A DNA stretch of 64,000 nucleotides, taken from assembly GCA_026119935.1 (NCBI GenBank), contig JALRMH010000023.1, positions 496,001-560,000 of the forward strand. Reading direction: 5' to 3'. Below, piece after piece: positions 32,785 through 43,938 of the stretch (positions within the stretch are counted from its first letter, which is position 1; the number at the start of each line of letters is the position of its first letter). A program made the position numbers and the translations under genes. Below the pieces are notes generated by a model, which was not told where the DNA came from, searched no databases, and worked only from the letters and a program-made list of their open reading frames with translations. This DNA comes from Endothia cerciana (taxonomy: Eukaryota > Ascomycota > Sordariomycetes > Diaporthales > Cryphonectriaceae).

Positions 32785-35236
32785 TTAGGAAACATCACTA
32801 GTACTGACCAGAAACTGAGCGGGCTTGAAATATTGTGACAGTCGCTCCACAAATGTGAAAAGAGTTTCGCATTGTTCTAGTATGTCACTGCCTTGGAATT
32901 CCCTCTCTAAGCTGGATGGGCTCCCCGTCGAGGAGCCCATCAGCTGGACCTTGATGGACGCATAGCACATCGTAGCCAAGCTTGGGTCGAGAATCCCCAG
33001 GCCTTCATCTTCGCTCCCTAGCTCGGACTGAACCATGGAGAGCGTCTTAGCCATGCCGCGGGCGTGATAAACGCACAGTTCTTGCGTACTGCTGATCCAT
33101 CCTTGAGGGGCCAGAAGGAACATGTCGTGGACTCGCGGCATGATGTGCGTCTGCAGCGCGAGCCTGTAAAGCTCGCAATGGAGCATGTCGTGCCAAAGGT
33201 GTAGCATGACCATAGGCCCGAGCTGGGGAGTGTGGTGGCGGTCGAAGAGGTTCTCCCTCCGCAGCTGAAGGCGACTTGGTAGATCCGTGTGCCATCGAGA
33301 GAGCCTTCGCAGACAAAATATGTAGTCTGACCCGGGGTCCCATGGCGGCAAGGAGTCGGGTTCTGGAAGCCCCTCGATATAGCTATTACAAGTCAATTCG
33401 GAAGAACTCGACGCTGAGTCTTGATCAAAGTTTGGAATAACTATTAACGGGAGGAGGAAGAGAGACGGGGAAAGATGGGGGGGGGGGGGGAAGACGAGAA
33501 GACACGGGTTAGGGAATCCTAAGAAGTCACAAGACAAAAGGTTAGCATGGCAGGATAGAGAAGTGATGTATCTTACCGTAGTATCACATAACGTATGCTA
33601 ACCAGTGATACATAGTGCCCCATGATGCCTACTGTGTCGGAAGCCACGTCGCTATGGGAGAACCCATCGCTCTCAAGCGACGGAAGAGGAGTTATGCAAG
33701 GAACATCGTACCTGATCGCAAGTTATAACTCTGTTTGCCGTAGACTCGTACAATGCAATGATGATGTGTGGAAGGGCATACTTACTCAAAATTGTAATCC
33801 TCGCATGGCAACTGGAGTTTGATGCTCTCCGCCGGGCAAAAAGTCAGCTCACGCATCCCTGTCGCCGTCATCCTGTCTACGCTATAACAAGCAAACATGA
33901 CTCTCCTCATCTCCTCCTTTTCTACCCACCGCAGGTCCTCGTTATTCTTGCCTCCTGCCCACTTGGACTCGTCAAAGAGCCGGAGCTTCAGCGCAAAGCG
34001 GTTGGCGAGCGCGGCAAGGAGGAAGGCTTGGTTGTAGTCACCGCTATAGACGGCATGTTTGCAGAGGATAAGAGCCGCCATGGCATGCTGGAGGTTGATG
34101 CTTGAAGTCCTCGTCATTAGCTGCTGCATGGCTAGCTTCGACCAGCGGCTTGCCTGGCTGTTGCTTGTAGAAGGCTGCGGCTTCGTCACTGGAAAAGTCG
34201 GTCGGTCGATGAACCGAGCTGTGATCGCACATATGGCCAACAGTAGTGTCTCAGACGCTCGACCATCCCGTAATTGGCGTTTGAGGATTCCGCGATGGAT
34301 GAAGCCATTGCTTTGGTAAGATGCAACATGAGTAAAGAAAGCGTCGACATATGGATGTATATTGTCAGGTAAACGATCGGTCTCAGGCTGTGGAGCTGCT
34401 ATGGTCTGCAGCAAATGTGGACTGCCTTGGCCCTGTAAGGGGCCCTGGGAACGAGCCTGTTCGGGATGGGTAGCAGGCCCTAAAGTCTCTAAGAAATTTG
34501 TGAGTAAGGAACAGGAAGACGATGCGGTGGGAGCTGGATGTCTTGAACTCGTGGAACAGTCTACGGTAGGTTGCTTACCGCTGGAGATAAGCCCGTTGGA
34601 ATTTACAATAAGGGGAGGCGGGCGCTGTGTCTGTCCCTGTGAAGGCACAGCCCCAACGAGGACGACTGATTCAGCCTTCGTCTCTTTATAAATTCCCGGG
34701 TGCGGCAACTCCTTCTTCCTGCGTTGCTTGGCCCGATCAATGCGGCTTCTCGCAGTGGCTGTGAGCCTCACGTCGTTCCCCCTCTTCGAATCGGCATATA
34801 CGCACTCGAGCTGCCTCAGTGAGCACCTGGTACAGCGGGGTAGAGCCTGTGAGCACTTGCTACGTGCCTTCCGACATTGTTCACAGGCTGACTGGCGATG
34901 GCCTACAACCGAAGGGAGAGATGGGTCCTCCAGAGGTGCGAACCCGCGGGATTTGTACGGGGTACCGGCAACGGCAACGTCGGTAAAGTCGCAAACTAGC
35001 GACCTCCTCTTGCAATTATTACAGGCTCCAGGTGTCTCATCGCATTTGACCTTTCTTGCACGGCAGGTGAGACAGCCTGTGCGGACCCGCCTGACCTTCT
35101 GCTCCAGTCTTGTAGATGATCCGCTCGGGCCCGGTATGGACTGATTTATGGACGGAGTACTGTCAGTCGAGACCGGCGGAGAGGTAGTACTGTTGGGTCC
35201 CAGGTGTGGATTCGACAGTGGGTGTCCGGAAGCCAT
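32785..35236 (-). CDS. Transcription factor with two Zn2Cys6 clusters
   Basis: Gene model complement(32785..33382, 33577..33711, 33786..35236), 727 aa. Two complete binuclear zinc clusters sit near the N-terminus: CLTCRARKVKC...CNNCKRRSLVC (about residues 52-79) and CEQCRKARSKC...CTRCSLRQLEC (about 117-144), followed by a basic stretch (RIDRAKQRRKKE). The middle and C-terminal part is the fungal-specific regulatory domain (YVDAFFTHVASYQSNGFIHR, MRRVMFACYSVDRM, CEDYNFEYDVP). The 135-nt middle exon is short, but both its junctions are in frame (acceptor CAG, donor GTAAGA) and restore the family segment. The last intron carries a run of 14 C. It is divergent from the adjacent carboxylesterase gene across 0.7 kb, a common arrangement for a pathway regulator and its target. 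It should be nuclear and DNA-binding; the inducer is unknown. Confidence 0.88.
33477..33490 (-). repeat. C14 tract inside the zinc-cluster regulator intron
   Basis: Fourteen consecutive C on the sense strand, within the intron 33383-33576. Confidence 0.9.
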
Positions 35237-35953
35237 CGCGCCGCGAGGAAGGTGATATTGAGTTGTTTTAGCGAAAGAAATCCGGTTGTGGGAGGCGTTG
35301 AAAGTACAGATTGCCACATGCGAGCCGAAAGTCGTCCACGTTGGTTCTGAAGCGACATCCCCGGGCGCTGTCAAGCGAGAACCGGCATGGAGAGCAACAT
35401 GAGGTGGACTAGCCGCGCGAGCTCCAGCCTATAGCTAATCCCGGCGTGGCTCGGATCGCAGGAGGGCTCGCCTTCAAGGGTGACAGTCAACTCGGGGTTA
35501 GCTGTGCCGGATCGCCTGGCCAGCAGCATCCGCATCCAAGCGTTCCTTAGACCGCCTTGTCTAAGCGAACTCCTCGATCACACATGTTATAGCTTGTGCG
35601 ATATCGCTCTTATATTATTCTAGCGTTTCGGTTAAAAAAAATTTAATTTAATATATATATATATATATATATATTGTGGAGATGGTATGCGTTATACTGA
35701 TGGAGCGGCCCTCGATCGATATGGTTTAACGGTACCGGCTGGGTTAGACGGGCGGAGGTATAGCGACCACGATAAGCGAGAGCTCCGCGACCCACCTGAG
35801 CGACAACATAGAAAATTACTCGGACTATACAAAAGAAACCATCGTTAGGTATCCTAATCGGAATTGTTAAGTAGTATTGTGTGATACTGTCAGCCGTGGA
35901 GCAGAGCTCCCCGGGACGGGTCTCCGTTTGAGATATCATTCAGACAAACAAAC
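35237..35953. promoter_or_regulatory. Divergent promoter of the zinc-cluster regulator and esterase
   Basis: 717 bp between the regulator start (minus) and the esterase start (plus). It contains an (AT)12 run at 35651-35674 and AT-rich sequence beside it, plausible as an easily melted or nucleosome-free core. No specific operator was identified. The start chosen for the regulator decides the left border. Confidence 0.55.
35651..35674. repeat. AT dinucleotide microsatellite
   Basis: Twelve AT units in the divergent promoter between the zinc-cluster regulator and the carboxylesterase. Confidence 0.9.
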
Positions 35954-37570
35954 ATGCCTCTAACCAATCCGGTTTTGGTCGAGACGGGCCTCGTTGCGGG
36001 CTTTCAGTCGGAACACAAACCTTCGGTCACCATCTTCCGTGGCGTTCCCTTCGCTGCCAGTACGGCCGGGGGGAATCGATGGCGAACCCCTCAGCCGCCA
36101 GAGCCCTGGTCAGGCGTAAGGGACTGCACCCAATTCGGGCCCATAGCTCCTCAACTGCCGCCTGGGCCGTTGTATTGGACGGAGGAGCAACTCCAGCCGC
36201 AACAGAGCGAGGACTGTTTGAATCTTAACATATGGACCCCTGCGCAACCCGAAGACCTCGGCCAGACCAAATTCCCCGTCTATGTTTGGATCTACGGAGG
36301 CAAATTTCTCTGGGGCGCGGGCACGGACAATAACTTCGACGGGACATCGCTCGCTTCCAAGGGCATCATTGTCATCACTTTCAACTACCGCTTAGGGATA
36401 CTTGGCTGGCTGGCCCATCCTGACCTCTCCAAGGAGTCAGGACACAATGCCTCGGGCAACTACGGCCTCTTGGATCAGATCGCCTGCCTCAAGTGGATCC
36501 AAAGAAATATCAAGGCCTTCGGTGGGGACCCCGGAAGAGTCACCATCGGCGGGCAGTCGGCAGGCTCTGCTTGCGTAGGCCTACATCTCTACGGCCCAGA
36601 GTCCAAGGGCCTGTTCCACGGCGTTATTTCCCAGTCTGGGACCCGCCATCCCCGCGACCCTCTGATCTCGTGCCTCGCTCCCTCATATCGTACGAAGGAA
36701 CAGGCCGAGTCCGAAGGAGAGATGATCCTCGCCGAGAAGGGAGCCAAGGACATGTCCGATATGCGAGCTATGAGCCTCGAAAAGCTGCTCGAGGGGAACC
36801 ATCGCGACGACACGAGTATGTGGGGGCCGCCGCCATTCTACCGAGCATGTCTTGACGGCTGGCTGTTCCCGCGAACGTACGAGGAGACATTGCTTGAGGG
36901 CACCATGAACGACGTGCCGTTACTCAACGGGCAGAATGCGGACGAGAGTGGCAATTACACCCATCCAGACTTCAACGATGAAGACCTGGACGAAGTGGCC
37001 AGGATCAAATACGGGCCACTAGCCGAGCGCTGGTTTCAACTGTATGGGGATGAGGGCACGGCGCTTCAGAAGTGGAACGCCGCATGCCAGGAAAACTCAC
37101 GAGTCGGGCCGCATCTCCACCACGAGCTGTGGGCCAGGCACGCAAAGTCAGACATATTCATCTACTTTTGGACGCACGCACCTCCGAAGCGGCGTGGTTT
37201 CCGCACTGATTATCCCGTACCGAAGGCGAAGGGATACGTCTTCTTCAACGGCTCCCGCACGGGCGCATATCACGCCGCCGAGATCCCCTTCGTCTTTGAT
37301 TCGCTCTGGACAGCCCCCTGGGACCCTTACACGGATATGGACCGGTATGTGGCCAATATGGCAAGCCAATTATGGGCGAACTTCATCAAGACTGGGAACC
37401 CAAACGGTGACACTCACGGCACGCCAAAGTTTGCGCACTGGCCTACCGCCGCGCAGGATCCTGGCCATGTGATGGGAATAGGCAAGGAGATGAGACTGAT
37501 TCCGAACGCAAAGAATGCGGAACGGGAAAAGTTCTGGAAGGACTATTTCGCAATACAGAAGAGGTGGTGA
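35954..37570 (+). CDS. Type-B carboxylesterase / lipase-like hydrolase
   Basis: Intronless, 538 aa, full length for the family. The alpha/beta-hydrolase signs are SEDCLNLNIW, the oxyanion-hole region VWIYGGKFLWG, the nucleophile elbow GGQSAGSACV (Ser near residue 204) and a C-terminal GAYHAAEIPFVF with the catalytic His. The acid residue is probably the Glu in NADESGNYT. There is no signal peptide (starts MPLTNPVLVETGLVAGF), so it is probably cytosolic, unlike secreted lipases. The oxyanion loop reads GGKF rather than the common GGGF, a modest change. It hydrolyses carboxylic esters; the substrate is unknown. The divergent zinc-cluster regulator and the nearby transporters suggest a small inducible uptake and hydrolysis module. 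Confidence 0.92.
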   Translation: MPLTNPVLVETGLVAGFQSEHKPSVTIFRGVPFAASTAGGNRWRTPQPPEPWSGVRDCTQFGPIAPQLPPGPLYWTEEQLQPQQSEDCLNLNIWTPAQPEDLGQTKFPVYVWIYGGKFLWGAGTDNNFDGTSLASKGIIVITFNYRLGILGWLAHPDLSKESGHNASGNYGLLDQIACLKWIQRNIKAFGGDPGRVTIGGQSAGSACVGLHLYGPESKGLFHGVISQSGTRHPRDPLISCLAPSYRTKEQAESEGEMILAEKGAKDMSDMRAMSLEKLLEGNHRDDTSMWGPPPFYRACLDGWLFPRTYEETLLEGTMNDVPLLNGQNADESGNYTHPDFNDEDLDEVARIKYGPLAERWFQLYGDEGTALQKWNAACQENSRVGPHLHHELWARHAKSDIFIYFWTHAPPKRRGFRTDYPVPKAKGYVFFNGSRTGAYHAAEIPFVFDSLWTAPWDPYTDMDRYVANMASQLWANFIKTGNPNGDTHGTPKFAHWPTAAQDPGHVMGIGKEMRLIPNAKNAEREKFWKDYFAIQKRW

Positions 37571-38164
37571 AAGGAATTGATCCGCATGTTTTGCTAGTTA
37601 GGCGGATCCTGCTTTTCTACCCTATCCCTAGTCTTCATTTGTGTTGTAGGGAAAGGGGAAAAGCTAGGGGTCTATGATAAGTAGACAGTGGATATATTGA
37701 ATTGATCTGAATTGCAATTGTAGGAGGACCTCTGCAAGTACTGCCATCCCCCTTCTACCCGTCCTTAGCTTCTTGTTCCCTTTTCTCTTTCCCCTCCTCT
37801 GACCCCCTTCATCCAGATTTTGCCTCTGCTTTCTGCCTATTTTCTCTTCCACCATTTGTCTTTATTCTTTGCCATCTAATTTGCTCTGGATCTTTGGCCT
37901 TTTACCAGTCAGTGGTGGAAACACCTCAGGACCATCACTACCATAGTTGAGTCTATGCTAGGACCTACATACACCTGTCTTCATGTCACAGACAATGCGT
38001 ACTAATTTACGTGAAGCTTCTAATGTTGTCCATTACTGACGCATAATTTCTTGGGACTAATGAGCTGCTCTTATGAACTTTTCAACAGTCCTCCCTTGCA
38101 CGTCTTTCCCCTCTTTTCTGAAGTTGACCAGAACATTTTGCTGTACTTCTGGAAGATTTCTTGG
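37571..38164. other. Convergent intergenic region
   Basis: 3' flanks of the esterase (plus) and the sugar transporter (minus), pyrimidine-rich on the plus strand. Nothing else is seen. Confidence 0.5.
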
Positions 38165-40341
38165 TTACTTTTCCCCTTCCCCTTGCCCTTCAGTCTCATG
38201 ATGCAGAATATCGCACCCATAGTTACCTGTACAGACAGTGTTACGGAATTTCCTCGCTGGAATCTTCCGGCTGAAGAGCTCGTCAATCTGGGCGTATGAG
38301 CGCCCTGTGTAGTCTGGGATGAAAAAGAAGGTGACCAAAAGAGTTATCACACCAAAGCACGCAAAGTAGATGGCGGAGCCTCCAACACCCAACCTGTTCG
38401 TCTCCAGCATATAGGGAATAGCAATGTTGTAGGTGACCCCAAGTATGCCGTTACCCAGCGCCCCAATAGTGGCTGTTTTCGCACGCAGTCGCATTGACCC
38501 AGATTCGCCGATGTAAATCCAGCCGCAGGCATTAGGTCCGAGTGTTGAACTATAGGATCCAATGCACAGAAAGGCCAGCATGATATGACCAGTTTCAAGG
38601 CTGTACGGCAATTTCATAGCAAGCCCTGAAACACCGATACCAACTAATTCCAAGTGAATTGTCAGCAAAAAAAAAACCAAAAACAAACCAAAAAAACCTG
38701 TACTTCTGTTGGAGCAAGGAGGGACAGATTCAGAGACACCACATCTGGGTTGTAAGCAGGAAGGCTAGGGCTGATACGCACTCATAGACATTAGTAGACC
38801 ACATTGCCCCGTGAGGAGAAGTCTCCTCCGCCCAATTGTCTTAAACTCGCTCAGAAAAAAGACTGTCATGATGGCTAATATTTGGAGTGCAATGGCGATA
38901 CACGTTGACTCAAGTGAGTTGGGCTGGCCAGCCAGCGTGAAACTACAACCACAGGGGGCAGGTCTCAGTATTCGACTCATCCTCCATGATTTGCGTGGGA
39001 GGGAATTTGCCTACAAATATGTCTTTTGGGGCCCGGTGATGACGTTGCCCGCAAGTGATGCCGTCAATGGAGGAAAGAAGGCACAGAACGTCCTCCGCAG
39101 GTCGGATCCTTTGAAACACTCGACGAAACTCGATTGTTTCATCTATAGAATCAGAGAATGGGTCAGCGAAGTAGAGATCCAAGGAAGCAATCCGTCATTC
39201 GCGGTGCGCACTCACCATTTCCTTTTTTCCCGCCTCCTGGCCGAGGGTATACTCGTACTCAGCGTAGATGAGCTCGCGGTCCTCTGCGGTGCGGTTGGGG
39301 TACATGAATAAGATCATCTTTTTTGCCTTTTCCGTTTTGCCGTGCATGATGAGCCACGCGGGCGATTCGCAGAGGAGGAAGACCTGAAAAGCAAGAACAA
39401 TGACAGGAAGACAGACGCAGACGAGGAGTGGCATCCTGTACGCCCATTTATTATTGGCCTCGGGCCAGACTTCTTGACCCACGTAGCATAGGACGACAGA
39501 GATAAGGTCTCCGATGGACGCTGTGGTCGGTGAGCGGCAGCTCCGAGACTTCTTCACTTTGAGGGGTCACCCCTTGACAGAAACTCACAGATGAACAAGA
39601 AAAGAGATATCATCAGACCTCTGGCATTCCTGGGTGCCAACTCGCCGATGTACAATGGGGCCGTCGCCTGGGTGAGACCCGAAACAAAGGCGAGGAGGAA
39701 CCTGGCGATGGCGAAGACTTTCCAGTTCGTGGCAACAAACTCGACGATGACGCCTATGATCATGACTGCTAGGTTAAAGAATATAACAGTGCGTCGGCCG
39801 AAGTAGTCCGCAATGGGACCCATGCTGAATTGGCCAAGGACCTGAGCTGGCGCAGCAACCGCGCTCCAGCTGGACAGGGAAAAGATCACGTGTGAGCAGA
39901 AGAACAGCTGAGTGTAGCAAGAGGTCAAGGATGATAAGCTCACATTGAGACCGTCTTGGGAGTCACAGCATACTTTCCACCAGACATGTAGCCCTCACCC
40001 ATGACAAAGCAGAAAGACTGCGATCCAACAAGAGCGGTGACGGCTGTGGAATCTGTGCCGAGAATGAGCGCGCTGGCCTGTGTCAACACGGCTCATGTCA
40101 GCGATCAAATGAACGGCAACAGAACAGTACGTGAGGCTAGGGTGTCTATTACAAGAGCTGCTGCGACCACTGCAAAGACTTTCTTGTCTTCCTTGAATGT
40201 CTGCCGAACGGACTTGGCCTCCTGTAAAGTCGCTTGTTGCGCGACCTCGAGCTCTGCCACATGGTTTTTCTCGTCGACGACCACTTCCTCCTCTTCCGAT
40301 CGAGTGATGGTCATGCCTTTATCGTCCATGTTGGAAGTCAT
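38165..40341 (-). CDS. MFS sugar transporter
   Basis: Gene model complement(38165..38643, 38782..38942, 39015..39142, 39216..39520, 39589..39869, 39944..40077, 40153..40341), 558 aa from seven exons. All donors are GT, all acceptors AG, and the exon lengths sum to an exact frame. Motifs in order are GTDSTAVTALVGSQSF in helix 1, DYFGRRTV between helices 2 and 3, LYIGELAPRNARG, CESPAWLIMHGK at the end of helix 6, TYFFTLAGQPNS, FKTIGRRR in the helix 8-9 loop and PDYTGRSYAQIDELF at the C-terminus. The last replaces the common PETKG motif, as in the fungal maltose/alpha-glucoside permease branch. The short exons of 128 and 134 nt could be missed by simple predictors. It shares about 1 kb of upstream DNA with the divergent drug exporter. 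Confidence 0.9.
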
Positions 40342-41344
40342 GATACCCGCAGAGTGCCGATCAGAGCAGTTCTTGTGGCGCCCGCGGAGTTTGTTTACGT
40401 AGTATAGGTAGCGTCGCGGTCTCTTGCTAACGTGGTGGAGCGTACAGAGCTTGCGTTCACGGCCCCCACAGCCAAAAGAAGACCAGGAACACGTTCGTAT
40501 GATCGGTCGGAGAAGTCTCAAACCATCTATGTGGGTGGTCGGTCAGCCAAACGCCGTGGGCTGAGGACGACCCATAAGACAGTAGACAGTTAGACGAGCC
40601 CCGTCACGTAACTGGCCAGTAAGGAAAAAAGGGGCTCGGAGTTAAAAGGCCGTGCCGTGGAACACATATATCAGATCACTCGCCTGAGAAGAAACGGAGG
40701 AATAGTTATCACTCAGAAGAAACAAGACCAAAGGGAAGAAGGACTCATGCTGTACCTCTAAGCTAGTTATATACCTAATTATCTTAACTCTCTGGGAAGG
40801 CAGTGTGTCTTCTGGCGCTCAAACTCGATCTCCCCAACTCAATATTTGAGCACCTTCGGTCTGTCAACAGCACACTTTGGACGCTAGACCTGGTCCCCGT
40901 GGTATCCCCCGATCTGCGGGGAATCCCTGGAGCGAAGTGGGGAGATTTAGGCGAGCGATGGGAACGGAACAGGACGACTATGACTCTCTGGAGATCTCGC
41001 TTAGAGGGGCCAGCCCGCTGCCGCCAGGTGGTGCATGTGCGTGTAGCCGAGAAGACCCAGAGGGCGACTGGAAAAGAGATATCCCGCACATGCGACCACG
41101 TCCGTATAAGCGACTAAACTAGCGACCCCGACAACACCTTTCGAGAGATGGTGAATATTGTGCGGGTAATTTGCGCCTATAAGGTTCCAGGGTTAAATTC
41201 CGGTGCCGGTGGGTGGCGGCAACAGCAGCACGCATTTTCACGGGAAACCTTCCATGAGATTTCATAATTATCCCGGCGACCTGCCTCTCAAGTCCTTATC
41301 AGTTTTGGAAAGCTTCTGTTCCAACTCAAGGCAAAGCAGGAAAG
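40342..41344. other. Divergent promoter region of two MFS genes
   Basis: About 1.0 kb between the sugar transporter start (minus) and the DHA2 exporter start (plus). No gene or clear operator was found. Confidence 0.5.
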
Positions 41345-43938
41345 ATGGGGGATATTACCGTGGCTTCACAACAGTTGCCTACAGTGCATACAGTCCCAAT
41401 TGCCACAGCAGATGACGAGATTTTACATGATCGCCCTCAGGAAGCATCAGAAAAACCGGATCCCGGTCAAGATTCGGAGCAACCGCCTCGCATAGAAGAG
41501 GTAGAGCGTGGCAGGGAAGCGGATGAGAGTGGTGAAGAGGCCGCCCCGACGAGCGAAAAGCACAAACTTCAAGACCAGACGAACCTACTGCCCTTCAGAC
41601 AACTTATGGTCGTATTTGTTGGTTTAAGTTGTGCGTTATTCTGTGAGTGAGATTTCTTTTCCTTTGGATCCCAGTAGCAAGCATAGCGACCACCAGACTA
41701 ATACCATCTCTTTTGTGGATTTACAGGCTCACTTCTCGACCAGACTATGTGAGTCGATTTTGCTTCCTGGATCACACTCTGGTGCAAGCCTCACCTAATT
41801 TGATTATAGCGTGTCGACAGCACTTCCTACACTTGGCCGAGTCTTTAATGATGCCTCTATATCCTCATGGGTTGGGACTGCATACCTTCTCACCTCGACA
41901 GCCTGCCAGCCTTTATATGGTCGCCTTTCCGACATCTTCGGCCGAAAGGTGATACTTCTCGGGAGCATGGGATTTTTTCTGGTTGGGTCAATACTATGCG
42001 CAGTGTCGCAGGGCATGATCATGCTCATAGTCTTCCGTGAGTTGCCAAGTCTGATCTTTTACGATTTCGATTTGTTCATGCCTTGTTAACTGTCATGTTC
42101 CAGGGGCTATATCGGGCATTGGTGGAGGTGGTATACTAACTTCTGTCATGATTGTGACGTCCGATGTGGTGTCATTAGAGCAACGAGGCACATATCAGGG
42201 CATTCTTGGAGTAGTGGTGGCTATTTCCAACTCGATCGGCCCGTTGGTAGGCGGTGCCTTTTCTGAAGCAGTTTCGTGGCGTTGGTGTTTTGTAAGTCAA
42301 CGTACTTGAGCCAGAACTGCACTCATACAAAGAGAAGGTCGACGATGGGCGCTGATTTGTTACCTGCGCATAGTATATCAACATTCCTCTAACAAGCACT
42401 GCCATCATCGTGGTCGCCTTTGTCCTACCTCTCAAGCGACCCAAAGGAAACGTCAAAGGGAAATTAATTAAAATTGACTACCTGGGCTGTGTTACGATGC
42501 TGGCTGCTGCTATCTTGATACTCCTCCCTCTGTCTTGGTCTGTGCTATGCATAATTGAGTCTTGCTGTTGCCTCCTCTCTTCCCCCCGACTCTATCTCTC
42601 TCTTGCTATCATATAATTCTAACAGCATTTCTAGGGGTGGAACCAAATATGCCTGGAGCTCAGCCGGATTCATTGCTCCCCTAGTCCTTGGCATCGTCCT
42701 GTTTGTTGCCTTCATCATTATTGAGTTCAAAGTGGCTGCACTGCCACTCATCCCCAGTGAGATGACTCCTCAAGACCTGAGTATCTGGCCTCTCCCCACA
42801 GGTCACCTGGCTGAACAATATCGCAGTGCACATCTTCAAGATCCCAACTGTCGCGGGTGCCTATGTTGGGGCATTCTTTACAGGCTTTATGTTCTATTGC
42901 AATCTATATTACGTAAATATTCCCAGCCATGAGCGTTCGCAAATTACTTGCGACTTCTAACCAGTGTCACTTTCAGCTCCCCCAATTCTACCAGGTCGTC
43001 CGTGGCGCGTCCCCGATCCGCTCAGGTGTATTGCTTCTTCCACTTATTTTGGTCCAGACCGTGACGTCTTTCACGGCCGGCTTCCTCGTCTCCAAGACAG
43101 GTAACTACCAGCTGAATCTCTGGTTTGGCTTCGCTATCTGGGCTGTCGCCTGTGGCCTACTCTCCACAATATCACCAGCCATCTCCGATGCCCGCCTTAT
43201 CGGCTACCAGATCCTGAGCGGCGTCGGGGCTGGGCAGACATTCCAGACCAGCCTGGTCGCGATCCAGGCGAGCGTGGTGAGAGCAGATATGGCGGTAGCG
43301 ACGGGTACGCGGAACTTTCTGCGATTGCTTGGTGGGACTGTCGCCCTGGCTGCTTGTGCTGCTATCTTGAATAATACAGCAAAGTGAGTGTAACCCCTAC
43401 TTGAGAATGATACCCTCCTGCCACCGATCCAGCTTCAATAGCCTGATGAGACTAAACTTTCACTATAGGACCGATCTCGCATCTATTCTTTCACCAGAGA
43501 TGATCGACGACATCGTATCAGATCCTACAAAAATTGCGGCTGGTACCCTCGGTTTATCTGCCGCACAGTCGTCTGCCGCCATCCTAGCTTATAGTAAGTC
43601 GTAATCATCGGAATACTCGCTGCTACGAATTGTAAATCTAGGATCGGGTAGATGCTAACGGAACAAAAAAAAAAAAAAAAGCACATGGCATTAGGAACAT
43701 CTACTATTTCATGATTCCATGCTGCTGTATCTCCTTCTTCGCCACGCTTTTCTTCGTTAGAGGTCACAGTCTAAAGAGAGAAGACGATGCGAAGTTGCAG
43801 GAAGATGGCAGACGATGGGCAGCAAGTCATCAAGGGATGTTGAATCGCAAAAAGAAATCCAACGTGGCGAATGATCCAAAAGTGACGCCAGATGGCGAGG
43901 TTACGATTACATCTTCGGAACCTACGGCTGGCAAATAG
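41345..43938 (+). CDS. DHA2-type (14-helix) MFS drug/metabolite exporter
   Basis: Gene model join(41345..41642, 41727..41748, 41810..42036, 42104..42291, 42374..42537, 42635..42756, 42827..42912, 42977..43383, 43469..43593, 43682..43938), 631 aa from ten exons, including a 22-nt micro-exon. Every junction keeps frame. The N-terminus (about 85 residues) is acidic and cytosolic. Motifs are SLLDQTIVSTALPTLGRVF in helix 1, QPLYGRLSDIFGRK, motif-C-like SNSIGPLVGGAFSE and WRWCFYINIP in helix 5. The last exon has a final helix (FYFMIPCCCISFFATLFFV-like) and a charged tail. The family exports toxins and drugs by proton antiport. The last intron ends in 16 A immediately followed by the acceptor G, an unusual 3' splice site. 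Confidence 0.9.
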
